Source: Chara braunii
Taxonomy: Eukaryota > Streptophyta > Charophyceae > Charales > Characeae
DNA length: 64,000 nt
Reading direction: 5' to 3'
Assembly (NCBI GenBank): GCA_003427395.1
Contig: BFEA01000227.1
Span: 2,659 to 66,658 of the forward strand
Shown here: in pieces, positions 10,491 through 22,200 of the stretch
Layout of the letters: each line of letters starts with the position of its first letter
Position numbering within the stretch: position 1 is the stretch's first letter
The notes under the pieces: model-generated
Told to the model about the DNA's origin: nothing
The model's input: the letters and a program-made list of their open reading frames with translations, nothing else
The model's database searches: none
Program-made: the position numbers and the translations under genes

Positions 10491-12239
10491 GGAAGGATTG
10501 CCAGACAGTCCAAACACAACATTGCACACTCCACTCATTACATCCAACGAATCATACACGGAAGCCAATACTGAGATAAAGTTTAGGAAACGGGTAAGAA
10601 GATGTAAAGTGGGGTAGGGGGTAGGGAGGAGTTTCAGCGCTGCTCTACTACCCCATACACCCATTCTACCCCCACTCTGCCTCTATTGCCCCCAACCCGA
10701 CCCTTTCCCAAGAACGCGCAGGCAGATCTGGGTGCGGCGCTCCTAGGCGCGGGCCGCTCTAGCCCCTTGGAACTGAAGGTAGGCTGGGGGTAGACTTTGT
10801 AGAGCGAAGTTAAGCCGTTAGAGTGGGGACCCCCCGGTTCTTCCTCCGCCCCGACACTCATTAAACCACCATACCCAGAAACATTCTTCCGCCAAAAAAA
10901 ACACTAAGAAAGGGAGTGTGTGTTCACCTGCTATTAGTCACGTGAGATATTCCAAAAACCCACCGAACTGCCCATCATTCATCTGGGCACCAAAAGTCTA
11001 TCGCCGCGCACCCGTTGAGATCATCGTTCAGCCGATCTGACCGCTGTGGAAGTTCACTCACACCCTGCAGTCTGTCGCAACAATGTTGCCACTTCGCCTG
11101 ATCAAGATCAGCACGTGGAACCCATTCGACCTACCAACAGGTTGCCCCTTTTCAAAAAAAAAAAAAAAAAGGTTGCCCCTGCACCCTATCGTGCTCAGCA
11201 AATCACGCCTATTCAACACTTAAGTACCAACAACGTCAGTTACCCAACTTGGGTTGCCTACTTGGGTGAGAAGAGAGAGAGAGGTAACTACGTTTTTGAT
11301 ATTTATAGGTATGCTGACGGGGGAGCTTATGTGAATGTGTGAGATAAACAGTGGCCGAGAAAAGGGGGAGAAGGAGAGAGGCAGAAAGGCCTTGGTGTCG
11401 TTCGTGATAAAACTGTGGTGTGGTGTGACGAACTACTTTCTGAGACGCGCGATTTCTTGTGCGATCGTGATGAGGGGTCCTAAGTTGGGAAGGTTGGGCT
11501 AATTACGGGAGATGGGGATCGAAGGGAAATTGCATCAGTGTCCTCGCTTCTTCGTCTTTTTGCGTCGCTTCTTTTCGTCGGCTGGGTTCAGAGCTGGGTG
11601 TGTCTCGGGACAATCGTCGGTCGGTTGATTGGTCGGCTGAGTGGCTGGCGCGCCGCCGCGCGCGCGATTGATAATTGTTGACTTTGTTTCTTTTTCGCTG
11701 TTGTATATTGACCGCGGATATCGCGCTGGAATTTTGCTTCGTTCTCTTCGAATTTTCATTTTCGAATTTCGTTTCGAATTTCTTTTTGGATTTTGTCGAG
11801 CCCATGCGGCTCTCAGAATTTTGGACTTTCTTTCAGGAAATTGTGCTTTATTTCTTTTTGCATTAGCTAGGACTTAGGAATTTAGGATTTTAGGAATTTA
11901 GGAATTCGGATTTCTTTTTGTCGCGCGCTGCTCTTTGCTTGCGCGCTTCTTTTTGCGGCTGCGCCGGAATTCTAATTAGCCGGTGCCCTTAATCGTGTGT
12001 GTAACTGTCACCTTTGGGCGAGCGCCATTGTAACCGTATCGTTCTTCTTCAACTTCGTCTTTCCCGCCCTCCTTTCTTTTCCATTGTTGTGTCTTGGTAG
12101 CCGCGAGCTGCATGATCGGGTCGATGCGTGGAGAGTGGCAATGTCCCCCACGCCGCGGTCTGGCCATGCAGATCGTAGGCAATCCTTCCCCTTCTCTCCC
12201 TCTAAGTCCTTGCAATTCCGTGTTCTTTGTGCATGCATG
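10491..12239. other. No gene seen
   Basis: Mixed-composition DNA with A runs (11155-11170), pyrimidine-rich tracts and GC-rich patches (10720-10760, 11650-11670). Frames around 11500-11880 and 11976-12272 have low-complexity, arginine-rich or hydrophobic translations with no family resemblance and no second copy here. Confidence 0.5.
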
Positions 12240-13818
12240 CACGCTATAAATTACGGTTGCGCGATAAGATAGCTCTCTTAAAAAGTTAGAGGAAGCTCAG
12301 GGTGGCGCGATCAGTGAGGGTCGACACACGAGCGAAGTAAGAGGTGAGTGTAACGGGAGTCGGGCGACCCGACGAGCTGGTGCCAAATGCACGGGGTTGA
12401 CGCGGGCCACGACGGATTGTGGGCGTGGCCGAACCTGACGGGTGCAGGAGGACTAAGCGGGGTGACCACTTCGAGGGTTGATGCGTGACGACGGACTGTC
12501 CTCATCGGAGAAGAAAGAGAGAGAGAGGGAGCTGAAGGGAAAAGAAAAGGATTTGCAGTTTCTTTGCTGTTCCTTTGTCATCTTTGTATATAAGTTTTGA
12601 TTTCGGCGGCGGGCGATTCGCCCTTACTTTGCTTTCGGCATTTTTGTCTTGACTGTAGTTGATTGTTTTTGCGATATGTCTTCTTGTTTCGATTGTGTCT
12701 TATCTTTGCGACCAATTAATGGTACAATCACCTTTTGCCTTTCTCACTTTTTGCATGCTCGACTTATAATCTGTTTGTAATGGATGGATATTATGTTTGT
12801 CGTTTTCTTCTCACTTCTGCACAATCGAATTAGGGGAATAGATGTCATTGCGATTCTGATGATGACACGTCGCTTGCATCAATAGGGAGAACGATTGCTG
12901 GATTGCTGGATCATTGAATGGCTGGGAGATTGTCTCTGTTGCATGATGATTTTTGCATATAGGATTGGAACCTGTTGCCCTGGGATCACCCGACTGCCGA
13001 ACGCGCCATCGAACCTCCCGCGTGCACACGTGTAAGTGCGACCCGATAAAGGCAGCCCACACGTGTCCATGCGCGGTCGATCGACGTTCATCATAACGAG
13101 TCACCCTTTTGCGATGATTAGATGGATGATGGGATGAGTACGGTGCTGGATCTTTATAGCGGATTACCTCTATGGGGACCTTTGAGGCCGTACCCGGAAT
13201 TCCCCTGCCCAACCGAAAACGATCTCGTAAGCGAGGAGGATTTCCACCTCGCCACCGTTAGCGATCCGCGGGGACCGGATTAACCGGAAGAATGACACTC
13301 GCACTACTTACATCCCCCGGCTTCGTCGTCATTTCCACTAAGTTCCCTCCCTACCGACTCCTCCTCCCATATCATCAGCTTCAAGTGGTTCCGTGGGATT
13401 CGATTGCCCCGTACTGGCCAAACACGCTGCGCTGAAATTCCAGGCGACGTGGCGGTCGCTGGAACCGTACCGTGCGACAACATCCGACACGTGTCCAGAC
13501 TGAAAGACCCAGTTTGCAGTGACTACGGACATGCCCTACCCAAGGACCCTGAGCCGTCACAACGAAAAGAGCAGATCGGACGGCTCCAGACACACCGCGC
13601 ATGCCATCAGCCTTATGCTGGACAACATCTCCCACCCTAGAACCCGAACAAATTTGTCCCCGACCCATATTGCGTGTATGCCCCTGAACCTTGTCACGGG
13701 AGATTTCAGTTCTGATTTGGAACTCCACCCCCACTTTCCAAAAATCCTTGGCACACCTCTTTTTGCACTTCCAGGCCCACATCTTACCGCGATCAGGAAG
13801 TCGCGCTGGGTGTGAGGT
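12240..13818 (+). repeat. Probable 5' LTR region of a Ty3/Gypsy-type element
   Basis: This block immediately precedes an initiator-Met primer-binding site and a gag frame, the expected place for a 5' LTR. A TATA-like TATATAAG lies at 12587-12594. I could not find the second LTR, a TG...CA boundary or a target-site duplication, so the 5' limit is a guess. Confidence 0.4.
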
Positions 13819-13831
13819 TGGTATCGGAGCC
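13819..13831 (+). promoter_or_regulatory. Primer-binding site, initiator tRNA-Met
   Basis: TGGTATCGGAGCC differs by one base from the common plant LTR-retrotransposon primer site TGGTATCAGAGCC, complementary to the 3' end of initiator tRNA-Met. It lies about 150 bases before the gag start, a typical spacing. Confidence 0.7.
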
Positions 13832-13977
13832 GACACGTGGCAGGGTTATAGGACTCGTAGGACGGCAAGTTAGATAGGAGCGATCTGGCTAACAGAGGCC
13901 GGCCGGGATCACGGAACCCGTGTCGACGCGACCTCGTCATCACACGAAGCCAGTCTGCGGCTCAAAGAGCAGCAAAC

Positions 13978-14863
13978 ATGAATGCCCACCCGCAGAACGC
14001 TCCTGTGAACGTGTAGGTGAATGTGCCGGTGAATCCCAATCAACCAGCACCACGAGTACGGGCATCTGTGGCCCCACCCGATCTCTATCTTTTTGATCCC
14101 TCTCATCATCTTGTTAAGGCATGGCTAGCCACGCTCCGAGCGCAACAGTATGATGACCAAGAAGCCCAGATCAACATTCCTGCTCGACTGGGAGGAGATG
14201 CTCATCACTGGTTTAACACCCATGTATGGGTTGATCTCCCCATGTTCGAATGGGACTTCTTGAATCGATTTGATTACATTCACCAGGAACAAGCCATGTT
14301 TATGATCAAGGATCGCGTACAAAAACCACTCGAATCTGTGACTGAATATCGTAATCGATTCTACCGAATGTTTGTAAAGACCGAACGTGGCGAAAAGGTA
14401 GATAGGGATTTGTTCATAGATGGACTTCGCAGTTGAACGATGAGGGCGAAACTGCGAAAACAGTTCTTGCTCATCACTCACACGCTGCAACAGATCATGA
14501 CCGCCGCTGAAGAGATGGAAAAAAAGTTTGCGGCGAGCTTCTTGGAGGGAGAAGACTATCCTAGGGAAGGGGACTCGTCCGAGCTGGCAAGAGCTAAGGC
14601 TGAGCTGGCGGCACTTCAAAACAAGTTTGAAAACATGGGATTTGTGACTGGCTCGGTTACCTACTTAGAACAGATTACGCCAATGCGACGTGTTCCAAGT
14701 ATGATTCCAAGTGTGCCTATCCAAAACATGCCTATCCCGGTAATAGCAGCCCCTCCCGTACCCGTCAAGACGTCAGGACGAACGAGTGAATCGATGGCCA
14801 TATTAGATTTAACTAAAACGTTAGTAAGTCTGATTCAAGAAAGCAAGAAAGAGCAAAGAGAAC
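13978..14863 (+). pseudogene. gag: Ty3/Gypsy-type gag, broken and truncated
   Basis: The frame opens at the ATG at 13978, is stopped by TAG at 14014-14016, reopens, is stopped again by TGA at 14437-14439 and continues in the same frame. The translation fits the retrotransposon gag (capsid) family: a segment with LGGDAHHWF, then a W-x-FL-x-RF block, then SVTEYRNRF. A helical, probably coiled-coil segment rich in E, A, K and L follows. Gag packages the retroelement RNA in cytoplasmic particles. At 14864 the frame runs into the left end of the large element. No protease, reverse transcriptase or integrase was found downstream. Family assignment is firm; activity is not expected. Confidence 0.75.
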
Positions 14864-14959
14864 AACATGTTATTCCTTAAAATAGGACATTATATTGTGT
14901 CCTCTTTCTAACGAATTCATTTTTGGCTGCAGCCTAAGCAACATAGGCACGCCCATCCA

Positions 14960-15830
14960 GGGCTTAACCACATGCAGAAGTGTGTTGAGATGTGTACTTG
15001 TGAAACTTTATAAATGATATCCCAAATGCGAAAGTGTGTTGAGACCCATACATGTTAGGCACGTCGCCCTGGAACTCGTGCGGAAGTGTGTTGGGATCCT
15101 TACTTGTTGAACTTCAAAAACGTGTTGGGAATCCTGTGCGAAAGTGTGTCGGGATCCATACTTGTTGAACTTCATAAACGAATAACGATAGGTACGCCCA
15201 TCAGGGAACCCTGTGCGGAAGTGTGCTGGGATCCTTACTTGTTAAACATCAAGTTTAAAAATGTAATAAAAGATATTATATTGTGTCCTCTTTATAACGA
15301 ATTCATATTTGGCTGCAGCGTTTCCACGTAGGCGCAGCCATCTACTCGCCCTAAATGCGGAAGTGTGCTCAAATCCATATTTGTTGAACTTTATAAACAA
15401 AATGAGCAATGCTCTCAAATTGAACTGGACAGTATAATTCTTTCGGCTATCCCAAAGTTATACAGGTAGGTCCATCGTCTCGCCTGAGACGGTCGTTTGG
15501 ATTTTTGATAAGATTCAGACTTGTTTAGAAGACTTAGTGTAATGATAGCCACGCCCGTCTGGGAACCCTCACAGTGTGTGGAAGTGTGGTGAGATCCATA
15601 CTTGTTAAACTTAAAGTTCAGAAAATGTGATGAGCAAGGTGTCATGATTGAATCGTTGTTTTCTTTACAAGGTTATCCCGAAGTTGCGCAAGCATACCGA
15701 TCGTCTCGCCCGAGACGGTTGCTTAGATGTTGAAGAGATCCGGACTTCCTCATATAGGCATACTCATCATTTCGCCCGACATGAGGGTACTGAGATCCAT
15801 ACTTGTTCACAGTTGTGATCAACAAGGTGT
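14960..15830. repeat. Subterminal repeats of element copy 1
   Basis: About eight copies of a block reading GCGGAAGTGTGTTGGGATCC then ATACTTGTTGAACTTCATAA, at roughly 14976, 15031, 15082, 15137, 15216, 15357, 15578 and 15780. A second motif, CGTCTCGCCCGAGACG (15474 and 15695), is itself an inverted repeat. Clusters of short repeats just inside an element end are typical transposase-binding regions in plant DNA transposons; that role is inferred here. Confidence 0.7.
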
Positions 15831-16371
15831 ATTGTAACGACCACTTATCTAGAACTTCAAATTTTGCTTATTCACGAACGAACTCCGCACTTTAAATGAC
15901 TATGCAAAGAAGGTTTGTGCACGGACGCAAGGTTATTGGTTACATGCAATGCACGTGGTCACAAGGCATGTGGTCCTATGCATACGCAAGAGACATGACG
16001 CCACTGGTCCTTACATTTGTTAATGCATCCACTCGCAGAGATTTGCCACACAGTAGATGAGATTTGTCATGCATCCACCGACCAATTTGTCAATCATATG
16101 TATACTTCCAGTTGATGAAAATTTGAAACATGGAACGTAATGTATGACATGTTCCGCTGCATGAGAGACGATTGGGACGTGATAGAAATTACAAAGTCCA
16201 TACATGACGCCGGACACACAATGAGCCTGCCGAAGACAACGCAAGCTCGCAACGATTAAAAAAAAGCAATGTCGTTGTCAAAACGACACTTGAATAATGT
16301 CATGATTTACAAAATATAATGAACAACAAATGAAATACCTCCAAAAAAAGTTTCCAAGTCAATCAAATTCA
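15831..16371. other. Non-coding interior of element copy 1
   Basis: Between the subterminal repeats and the protease gene. Colinear with about 44750-45357 in copy 2, including GGTTACATGCAATGCACGTG and CATGACGC blocks. No coding region is seen in either copy. Confidence 0.55.
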
Positions 16372-17157
16372 TCAAAGACAACGATGTTCTATGATACATG
16401 ATGCCAGTTGTCGTCTAATAAGCGGAATATCTTTAGAAGAGAACATGAAAGGCGGTCGATCACCACGTTGCAACAACGTCGCTAACATCAACATGAACAC
16501 CCCGCAACTAGTTCCATCCACTTGTCTCAAAACTCCATCCACCACAACATTCCCCGCTATCGACTTTCAATTCCTACCCGACCGCCTATTTGATGTTTGA
16601 CGTTCTAAGTACTCTAGAATCAACTCGAAAACACTAGTGTAAAAACTCGAATCAGCTACAACGCGAGGAAAAAAATCAAAAATTTCAAGAACATCATCTC
16701 TCAAGTTGACGGAAAGGAGGATCATGTGATCCTTATCTTTGTGGACAGGAACGAAGATAATATCGTATTGACGCAAATCTACGTTTTTAGCCCACCTCTG
16801 CACCCCACCGTGTCCTTGAAGTTGCAGTTTACTGAAGAAGAACGAACTAAAGCTGAAGACTTGAAGGCCAAACGAGATGTCATGTGACCCACATGCGGTC
16901 GACCTCAACAGTGCCATATAGAAATTGATTACCTCATCATTCACCCAGCCGTCGACACGCAAGAGGGTGAGGAGATCTTTTGCTGCAACGCGAAATTGAC
17001 CATCTGGCAAGACAGAGAAAACAGTGAGCGGTGGCACCGAGCCTCGTTTAATGCCTTCCGAAACCCGCAAGCTTTGAGGCGCAGTCGCTGCAGCAAATCT
17101 TTTCCCTCGTGTTCCACGCGTTGTGGCCCGCACTGCCCAACATCGAGCAAAGGACAC
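16372..17157 (-). pseudogene. Ulp1/C48 SUMO-protease-like gene, copy 1
   Basis: Ulp1-family cysteine proteases cleave SUMO or related modifiers, and several plant DNA transposons carry them. The frame shows DLLTLLRVDGWVNDEVINFY-type helix and WxNDE signature (residues 61-80), the strand IIFVPVH, a catalytic His at 144 and Asp at 161 (EIFD). Beyond an in-frame TGA (16567-16569) the same frame continues with a Gln and, six residues later, a Cys followed by Gly, as in the family. His, Asp, Gln and Cys are thus all present in order. The usual Trp after His is Met, and DCG is SCG. The frame opens at GTG, so it is probably an internal exon. The same TGA is present in copy 2. Confidence 0.75.
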
Positions 17158-17249
17158 GTGGGGTAGTGAGAAAAGAAGTTCTAGGCATTGTCCCTTGTTG
17201 CATGACGCGTTGCTAAGTATTTCTCATACATGGCCTGACCCCTACTCAC

Positions 17250-17536
17250 AGATCGTGGATATGTCCCTTTTCTGGGGCCAGAAGGGAAAGACATTCCTCA
17301 ATGGCAACGGCGTGCTCCTTCTTCCCGATCTCAACATCAACCCCCGATGCCTTTAACATTTCCTTGTGTTTTGTCGTCGACCCGGGGACTTTCTGCAATA
17401 TGTGTTCTGAATATTTCAAGGACCTCCGTGTTCGAGATGACCCCACCACTGTACAACAGAAGAAAGACAAAACGAAAAATGAATACACGTTTCCCAACAT
17501 GAATCCGACGGAAGTGACAATGTGAGAACCATACAA
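17250..17536 (-). CDS. Conserved hypothetical frame upstream of Ulp1
   Basis: About 60 residues near the 3' end of this frame (SLKYSEHILQKVPG, then KASGVDVEIGKK, then AIEECLSLL) recur with few changes in copy 2 (46234-46481). The upstream half is hydrophobic and may not be coding. In both copies the frame ends at CT followed by GTGAGT, a strong 5' splice-site consensus, which suggests an exon of the protease gene. No in-frame join to the protease segment could be resolved. Function unknown. Confidence 0.45.
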
Positions 17537-17905
17537 TAATAGAGACGCAACAGCCAGGCAAAACCTCTCCGATCATAGGGCCCTGATTTTGTGTGGCCAT
17601 GAACACCGAGGTGCGTGTGTGCTGCTGGAAAACAAAACGACTGCCGCATTCGAGCTTAACACCCCTGCCCTTCACAAAAGAAATCCACCATAACTCACAG
17701 AAGCCGAAGGCGAACACTCCTCGAAGTTCGGATTGCGGCGGACTTTTCAACACACCAGGCCCATAGAGACTGACCACATCACGCATCGACATAGGAAGTT
17801 CGGATCCCGACGGACTAAAACCGACATTATTTCCGGGAAGGAAAAACCGCCAGTGCATTTACTTGGCTAGTTTCTTAGCCAGGGAAACTTTTGCGAGGGA
17901 ATGCG

Positions 17906-18187
17906 TTAATAAAAACACATTGCACAGAAGGATAGATCCTTCCTTAGATGGAGTGTTATGTTTTCGATGAAGTTTTCGCTGCCCGCGACCAGCAACGCGG
18001 TTGACTCAAAGAAAAGCCGATGAGACGTAGTTGGAAGAACTGGAGGTTGTAGTATATCGGCATCTGAAACTTCCCTTATCGACAGACAGTGTGGACAGTC
18101 GTCGGGTGCATGGTGCAGACTGTAGTCCGCCGACACCCGGGCTACAAAGGAACCGTCTCTCACGTTTTCACAATCCAGGGCGCGCAC
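17906..18187 (-). CDS. Conserved hypothetical fragment with DCPHC
   Basis: A 93-residue frame matched by 46775-47062 in copy 2. Both keep DCPHC, SIREV, SHRL and a GSENF-x-EN-x-TLHLRKDL block. The Cys pair could be half of a small zinc site, but a partner pair is not obvious. It may be an exon of the neighbouring gene. No family recognised. Confidence 0.4.
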   Translation of the reverse strand: MRALDCENVRDGSFVARVSADYSLHHAPDDCPHCLSIREVSDADILQPPVLPTTSHRLFFESTALLVAGSENFIENITLHLRKDLSFCAMCFY

Positions 18188-18290
18188 GTAGTGCGGCGTT
18201 TTTCACGGCTTACCAGTCGGTTTGTCACTCCGCTGCTTCGTCGACGAATTTGGCGCGGGCAAAGCGAGCACGTCGAGAGCTCCTGCGACC

Positions 18291-19235
18291 CTAGATTTTT
18301 TCGGTGACGTGACATGTTGTCGTCCTTTGACCTCGCCTTCCCCTCCGCTGGCGAGGGTGACCCTGAGATTTCAGCGGCGAGGAAGCGAGGGCAGCTGCCA
18401 CGGAAGATGTGATGTTGTCGGCGTCGTCTCCGTCATGCGTTGAGGACGGATGCGCGGACACGTGCTGGTCGCGGAGGATACCGTCGATAACTTCGTCGAT
18501 GCTTATACGACGACTTGCTTTAGACGGGCTCATAGCAACAGGGGCCTCCTCGAACCGGTGTTGCAAATCGACGGCAGATGCCAGTGGTTGGACCTCATAG
18601 TAATCAGGCCCTACAGAAAGGCTGCTAACCACCTGTGTCTCCATCTCCGTTGCCGTGGCATCATTGTTGACATCATCCTCGTGATGCTCTCCGTACAGTT
18701 GTCCGAACCCGTTAGATGACTCTCCAGATCCGCCATCGTCCTCACTATCGTCCTCTTCGTCGTCTCCAATACTCACGTCCCCTCTGGCACCCTCTCTTCC
18801 TTCAAGCAATTCAATGAGCTCCCTTTCTCCCCTTTCCTCCCCTTCCTCCCCTTCTTCCCCTTTCTCCTCCGCTTCTTCCGATTCCTTTCCTCCCTCCATT
18901 TCCTCCCCTACTTCCCTTCCTTGCAATTGAGCCCCGTCCCCGGTACCCGTGTTTAATCCCGAGGCCCGCCCTTCTGTGTCCATGCACGCTGCCTCTCTCG
19001 GCGACTCGACAATCCCTGGCCGACACCCCCCGTCTGAAGAAGTTCGGATCTCGGCGGACTTCGTCGTCCCCGTGTCGGCGGTCCCTGCACTTGTAGCCTC
19101 TCGCTGCAATCCCGGCGGCCGTTGCTCCCGCTCAGGCGGATCCTGGCTTAGCGTTCCCAACCCTGAGTGACTTTGCATGGCGGACCGCTCTGGCGGCTCC
19201 TCAACCGACGTAGTTCGGATCCCGACGGACTTCAA
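18291..19235 (-). CDS. Acidic low-complexity element protein region, copy 1
   Basis: A 314-residue frame, rich in Glu, Gly and Ser, with a long acidic tract in the middle (GEEGEEGEERGE, then DDEEDDSEDDGG). A conserved C-terminal part has ISIDEVIDGIL and DLQHRFEEA. It is open in both copies (copy 2: 47108-48148). Two copies of the dispersed semi-palindromic motif lie inside the frame (19039-19062 and 19209-19232) and encode KSAEIRTSS-like and GIRTTS stretches. It follows the methylase-like gene in a different frame, so it is either a separate exon or displaced by a frameshift. Function unknown; probably disordered. Confidence 0.5.
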   Translation of the reverse strand: MKSVGIRTTSVEEPPERSAMQSHSGLGTLSQDPPEREQRPPGLQREATSAGTADTGTTKSAEIRTSSDGGCRPGIVESPREAACMDTEGRASGLNTGTGDGAQLQGREVGEEMEGGKESEEAEEKGEEGEEGEERGERELIELLEGREGARGDVSIGDDEEDDSEDDGGSGESSNGFGQLYGEHHEDDVNNDATATEMETQVVSSLSVGPDYYEVQPLASAVDLQHRFEEAPVAMSPSKASRRISIDEVIDGILRDQHVSAHPSSTHDGDDADNITSSVAAALASSPLKSQGHPRQRRGRRGQRTTTCHVTEKI

Positions 19236-22200
19236 GTTCCGCCGGAGCAGCTGCCGATAGCAACCAAGGCTGCCAACGTCTCCCTCGCAGAGCCAACAGA
19301 CGAAGTCGGGTTGTCGGCGGACTGTGTCGTATGCTCCTGCCAGGGGCTAGCAGACGGATGCCGATCGACGGGAAAACCCACCACCCCACCGCTGCCTCCC
19401 GGTGTCATGCTGCCGCCTTGAGACCCTCCCTCCCCACTAGGCGAGACTCCTTTGCCGCCCCCCGCACCACCACCCCCGTCCCCTCCACCTCCAGGTGCCC
19501 CCCCGCCGGGACTACCGTGCGGCCCACTAGGAGGGGGCACTTTCCAGTCCACCACGCCCTTCGACGGGCTCGTGTCGAGCTCGTAGTAGTCCCCTGTCAA
19601 TTCAATCCAGCACTTGTCCTGAAGCCCGTCGAAAAGTCGCCCGACTGTGGAAACGACGGACAGGTCGTTGGATGCAAACGTGTAATTTTCGTCCCTAACT
19701 TTTTGAAGGACCGAAATCCTCGCGAGCTTCAGGAAGTTGGACTTCGACTCTCGCGAGAATGACAGTCATCCCGCGTCCGGGACTGCGATGGCCTTGACCC
19801 ACTCGCCGTTTTGTATTGGTGGCTGGATGACTCCTGGATGCCAAATCATGTCGTGGCCCCAGTCCGCCTCAGGCGAATGACGTTGTGGCTCGAGCAGGAA
19901 GTGGATGTTGATATCCTTCCAAGACGGATGATCGGGCGGAACGTCCGACCCGGGATGCAATGCACGTGGGGGAACGGCGAGAGCTTTGAGTCTCTCCAGC
20001 AACTTCATCGGCGTAGTGCCCGGCGCTGGTCTGGCCGTCGGTGACACGAGGGGTGCCGCGCTTGACGACGGACCGGCCGACGAGGACCCTCAGGCGTGCT
20101 CCGTCGGAGGTGGGTCGTACTGCAGGTCAAGGCTCTCGGTGTCGCTCTCCTCCTCCTTCGCGTTGGCGTCAAACTCCACATCGGTGGCTGCCTCATCATC
20201 AGTGGAGATCAAGGAAGCGTAATTGCCTAACTTCAACTCCTTCTCGAACTCCACGAAGTACAGGGATTGCAGCCTTTCGAGAAAGGTCTTCGCGTTCATG
20301 CGCGAGGCGAAGTGGTGGTTGTCGAGCAATGCCAACATGTGGTCCTTGCGGCTGACGTACTCGGCGTCAGTGTCCTTCCTCGGCCGCGTTTGAAGGAACA
20401 AAAAGTCGTATATCTTGTTCCTCTTCCTCTCGCTCAACTTGAACCACATGTCCGTCTTGTTGCTCCACACCCGATTGGGGGGCGCCTTCACGACCATGAA
20501 CTCGCAATTGTGCGCCCCTGAATTGACCTCGCTTTTGACGAGTTGCATGGTGAATTGCAAGAGGTCGGAGTTCCCTTCCATCACGACAACGTGTCGGCCT
20601 GCCTTCAGAAGTTCCCACACGCTTCGCGCGTGCGGTTTCCCAAGGAAAACGACACCCTCTCCCTTCTTGCTAAGGAATCAAGAAGACCGACGAATTGTGT
20701 CGGATTGCGTTCTATGTCCCCGTAGACACTGCCCTATCGTTCCAGCGCGGTCTGCGACCAGTCGCAAGGCGTGAAAGGAATCTCCGACACATCCGTCAAG
20801 GTAACCCTCTAAGGCAACCGCACTGCAGCAACGACACCCTTAAGCTGCCTTCCCTCATAGATCACGGACGTGTTGACGCGCAGATTGTCACCCTTGAAGA
20901 GGATGTACATGCAGTCGTCTTCCGTGTACAAATTATTCCCCACGGGAAAGCTTGTCTTTTGCTGTTTCCTCCTCACCCACTTCCCCTCCAGTAGCTTTAC
21001 GAAAGAAGGATGATGCATGCTTGCAAGAAACGAGAGGTTTTGCTGCTGCGGCACGAAAACAACGAGAGTCCAATGCGAAGGACACCATGTCTGAAGATAT
21101 GAATTCAAAGTCTCCCACGATTGGGGTTTCCATGGTTTGAGGTCAACCGGCTCGCATAGATCGAGGACGAACATGTTGCTCTTTGTGGCAGCCACTGCTT
21201 CCTTCACCTCTGCACTCATGATGTCCGTCTCCAAAGGGTCGTTGCCGAACGGCGCGATGGATGTCACGTCCCCCATGTCTTTCCATTTGATGAGAACAAT
21301 GCCTTCGGCAAGTGCGATCTCCTGACTCTTCAAACTACTCCCAGTCAACACGGAGAGAACCTTGTTTCTCCAGTCGACGGTCAACTTCTTGTGGCCCACC
21401 AACTTTTCAGTCGCCTCGATCGAGTGGTCCTCCTCGCAACCCATATATGGCGGGCGGTCCTTGAACAACGTCGAGTCTGAAACGTATTTCCTGCTACCGT
21501 CCCACAAATCGTCATCCAATCCCCAACTTTCGAACTTCTTGAACACGACAGACCTCGATTTCAGGAAAGGGTGCTTTTGGATCCAATCCGCGCCCGACCT
21601 CTTCTCGTGCTTGAATTGGTAGTAATTCCACAACTGGACCAGCACCCGGTTGCACTTCACCAACTGCACCATGTCCTGCACGCTGAGCTTTTCCAGCTTC
21701 GCCAACGACAGGGAGCCGGCCTGGACCCAAAGGACCTCGCAAGCAGGCACCTTCTTCAGAACGCGACACTTCTCATTGTCGATGAGTGATTCCATCGCTT
21801 TCCAACAATGCGCGTCCGGGTCCGGCACTTGCACGAACCAATCACCCTCCTCTTTCTTCTTTTTGCCTTTCCTAGTCGGCGGCTCCACGGGGACGTTGTA
21901 TACCACCTCCTTTTTGCCCAACTTGTCGTTGTCGATGTAGGCCACCCCAGGCTTGACGTTTTTGACCTTCTTCTTCTTGACGATCCACTTCGCTCCGTCA
22001 TGGCTCAACAATCTACCCGTCTTCCAATTTTCAAAAAATTCCATGGCCAGTTTTCGGATATTTTCTCTGGCCATCGCGAGAGGGAAATAAAAACGCAGAG
22101 CAACATTTTGCTTCATATTGGCGTCCTCTCCCTTTTGATCCGCCAGAATCCACAAGTTATTGTGCGGCGCCTTATGGAGCGCCATTGTACAAAATTCACG

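Noticed and set aside
12811-13212. Minus-strand frames within the putative LTR
   Set aside because: No family resemblance, and they overlap the expected LTR upstream of the primer-binding site and gag.
17157-17244. Simple GTGAGT...CAG intron joining the upstream frame to the Ulp1-like segment
   Set aside because: The donor is good, but the acceptors I could see give the wrong phase, so no spliced product can be proposed.
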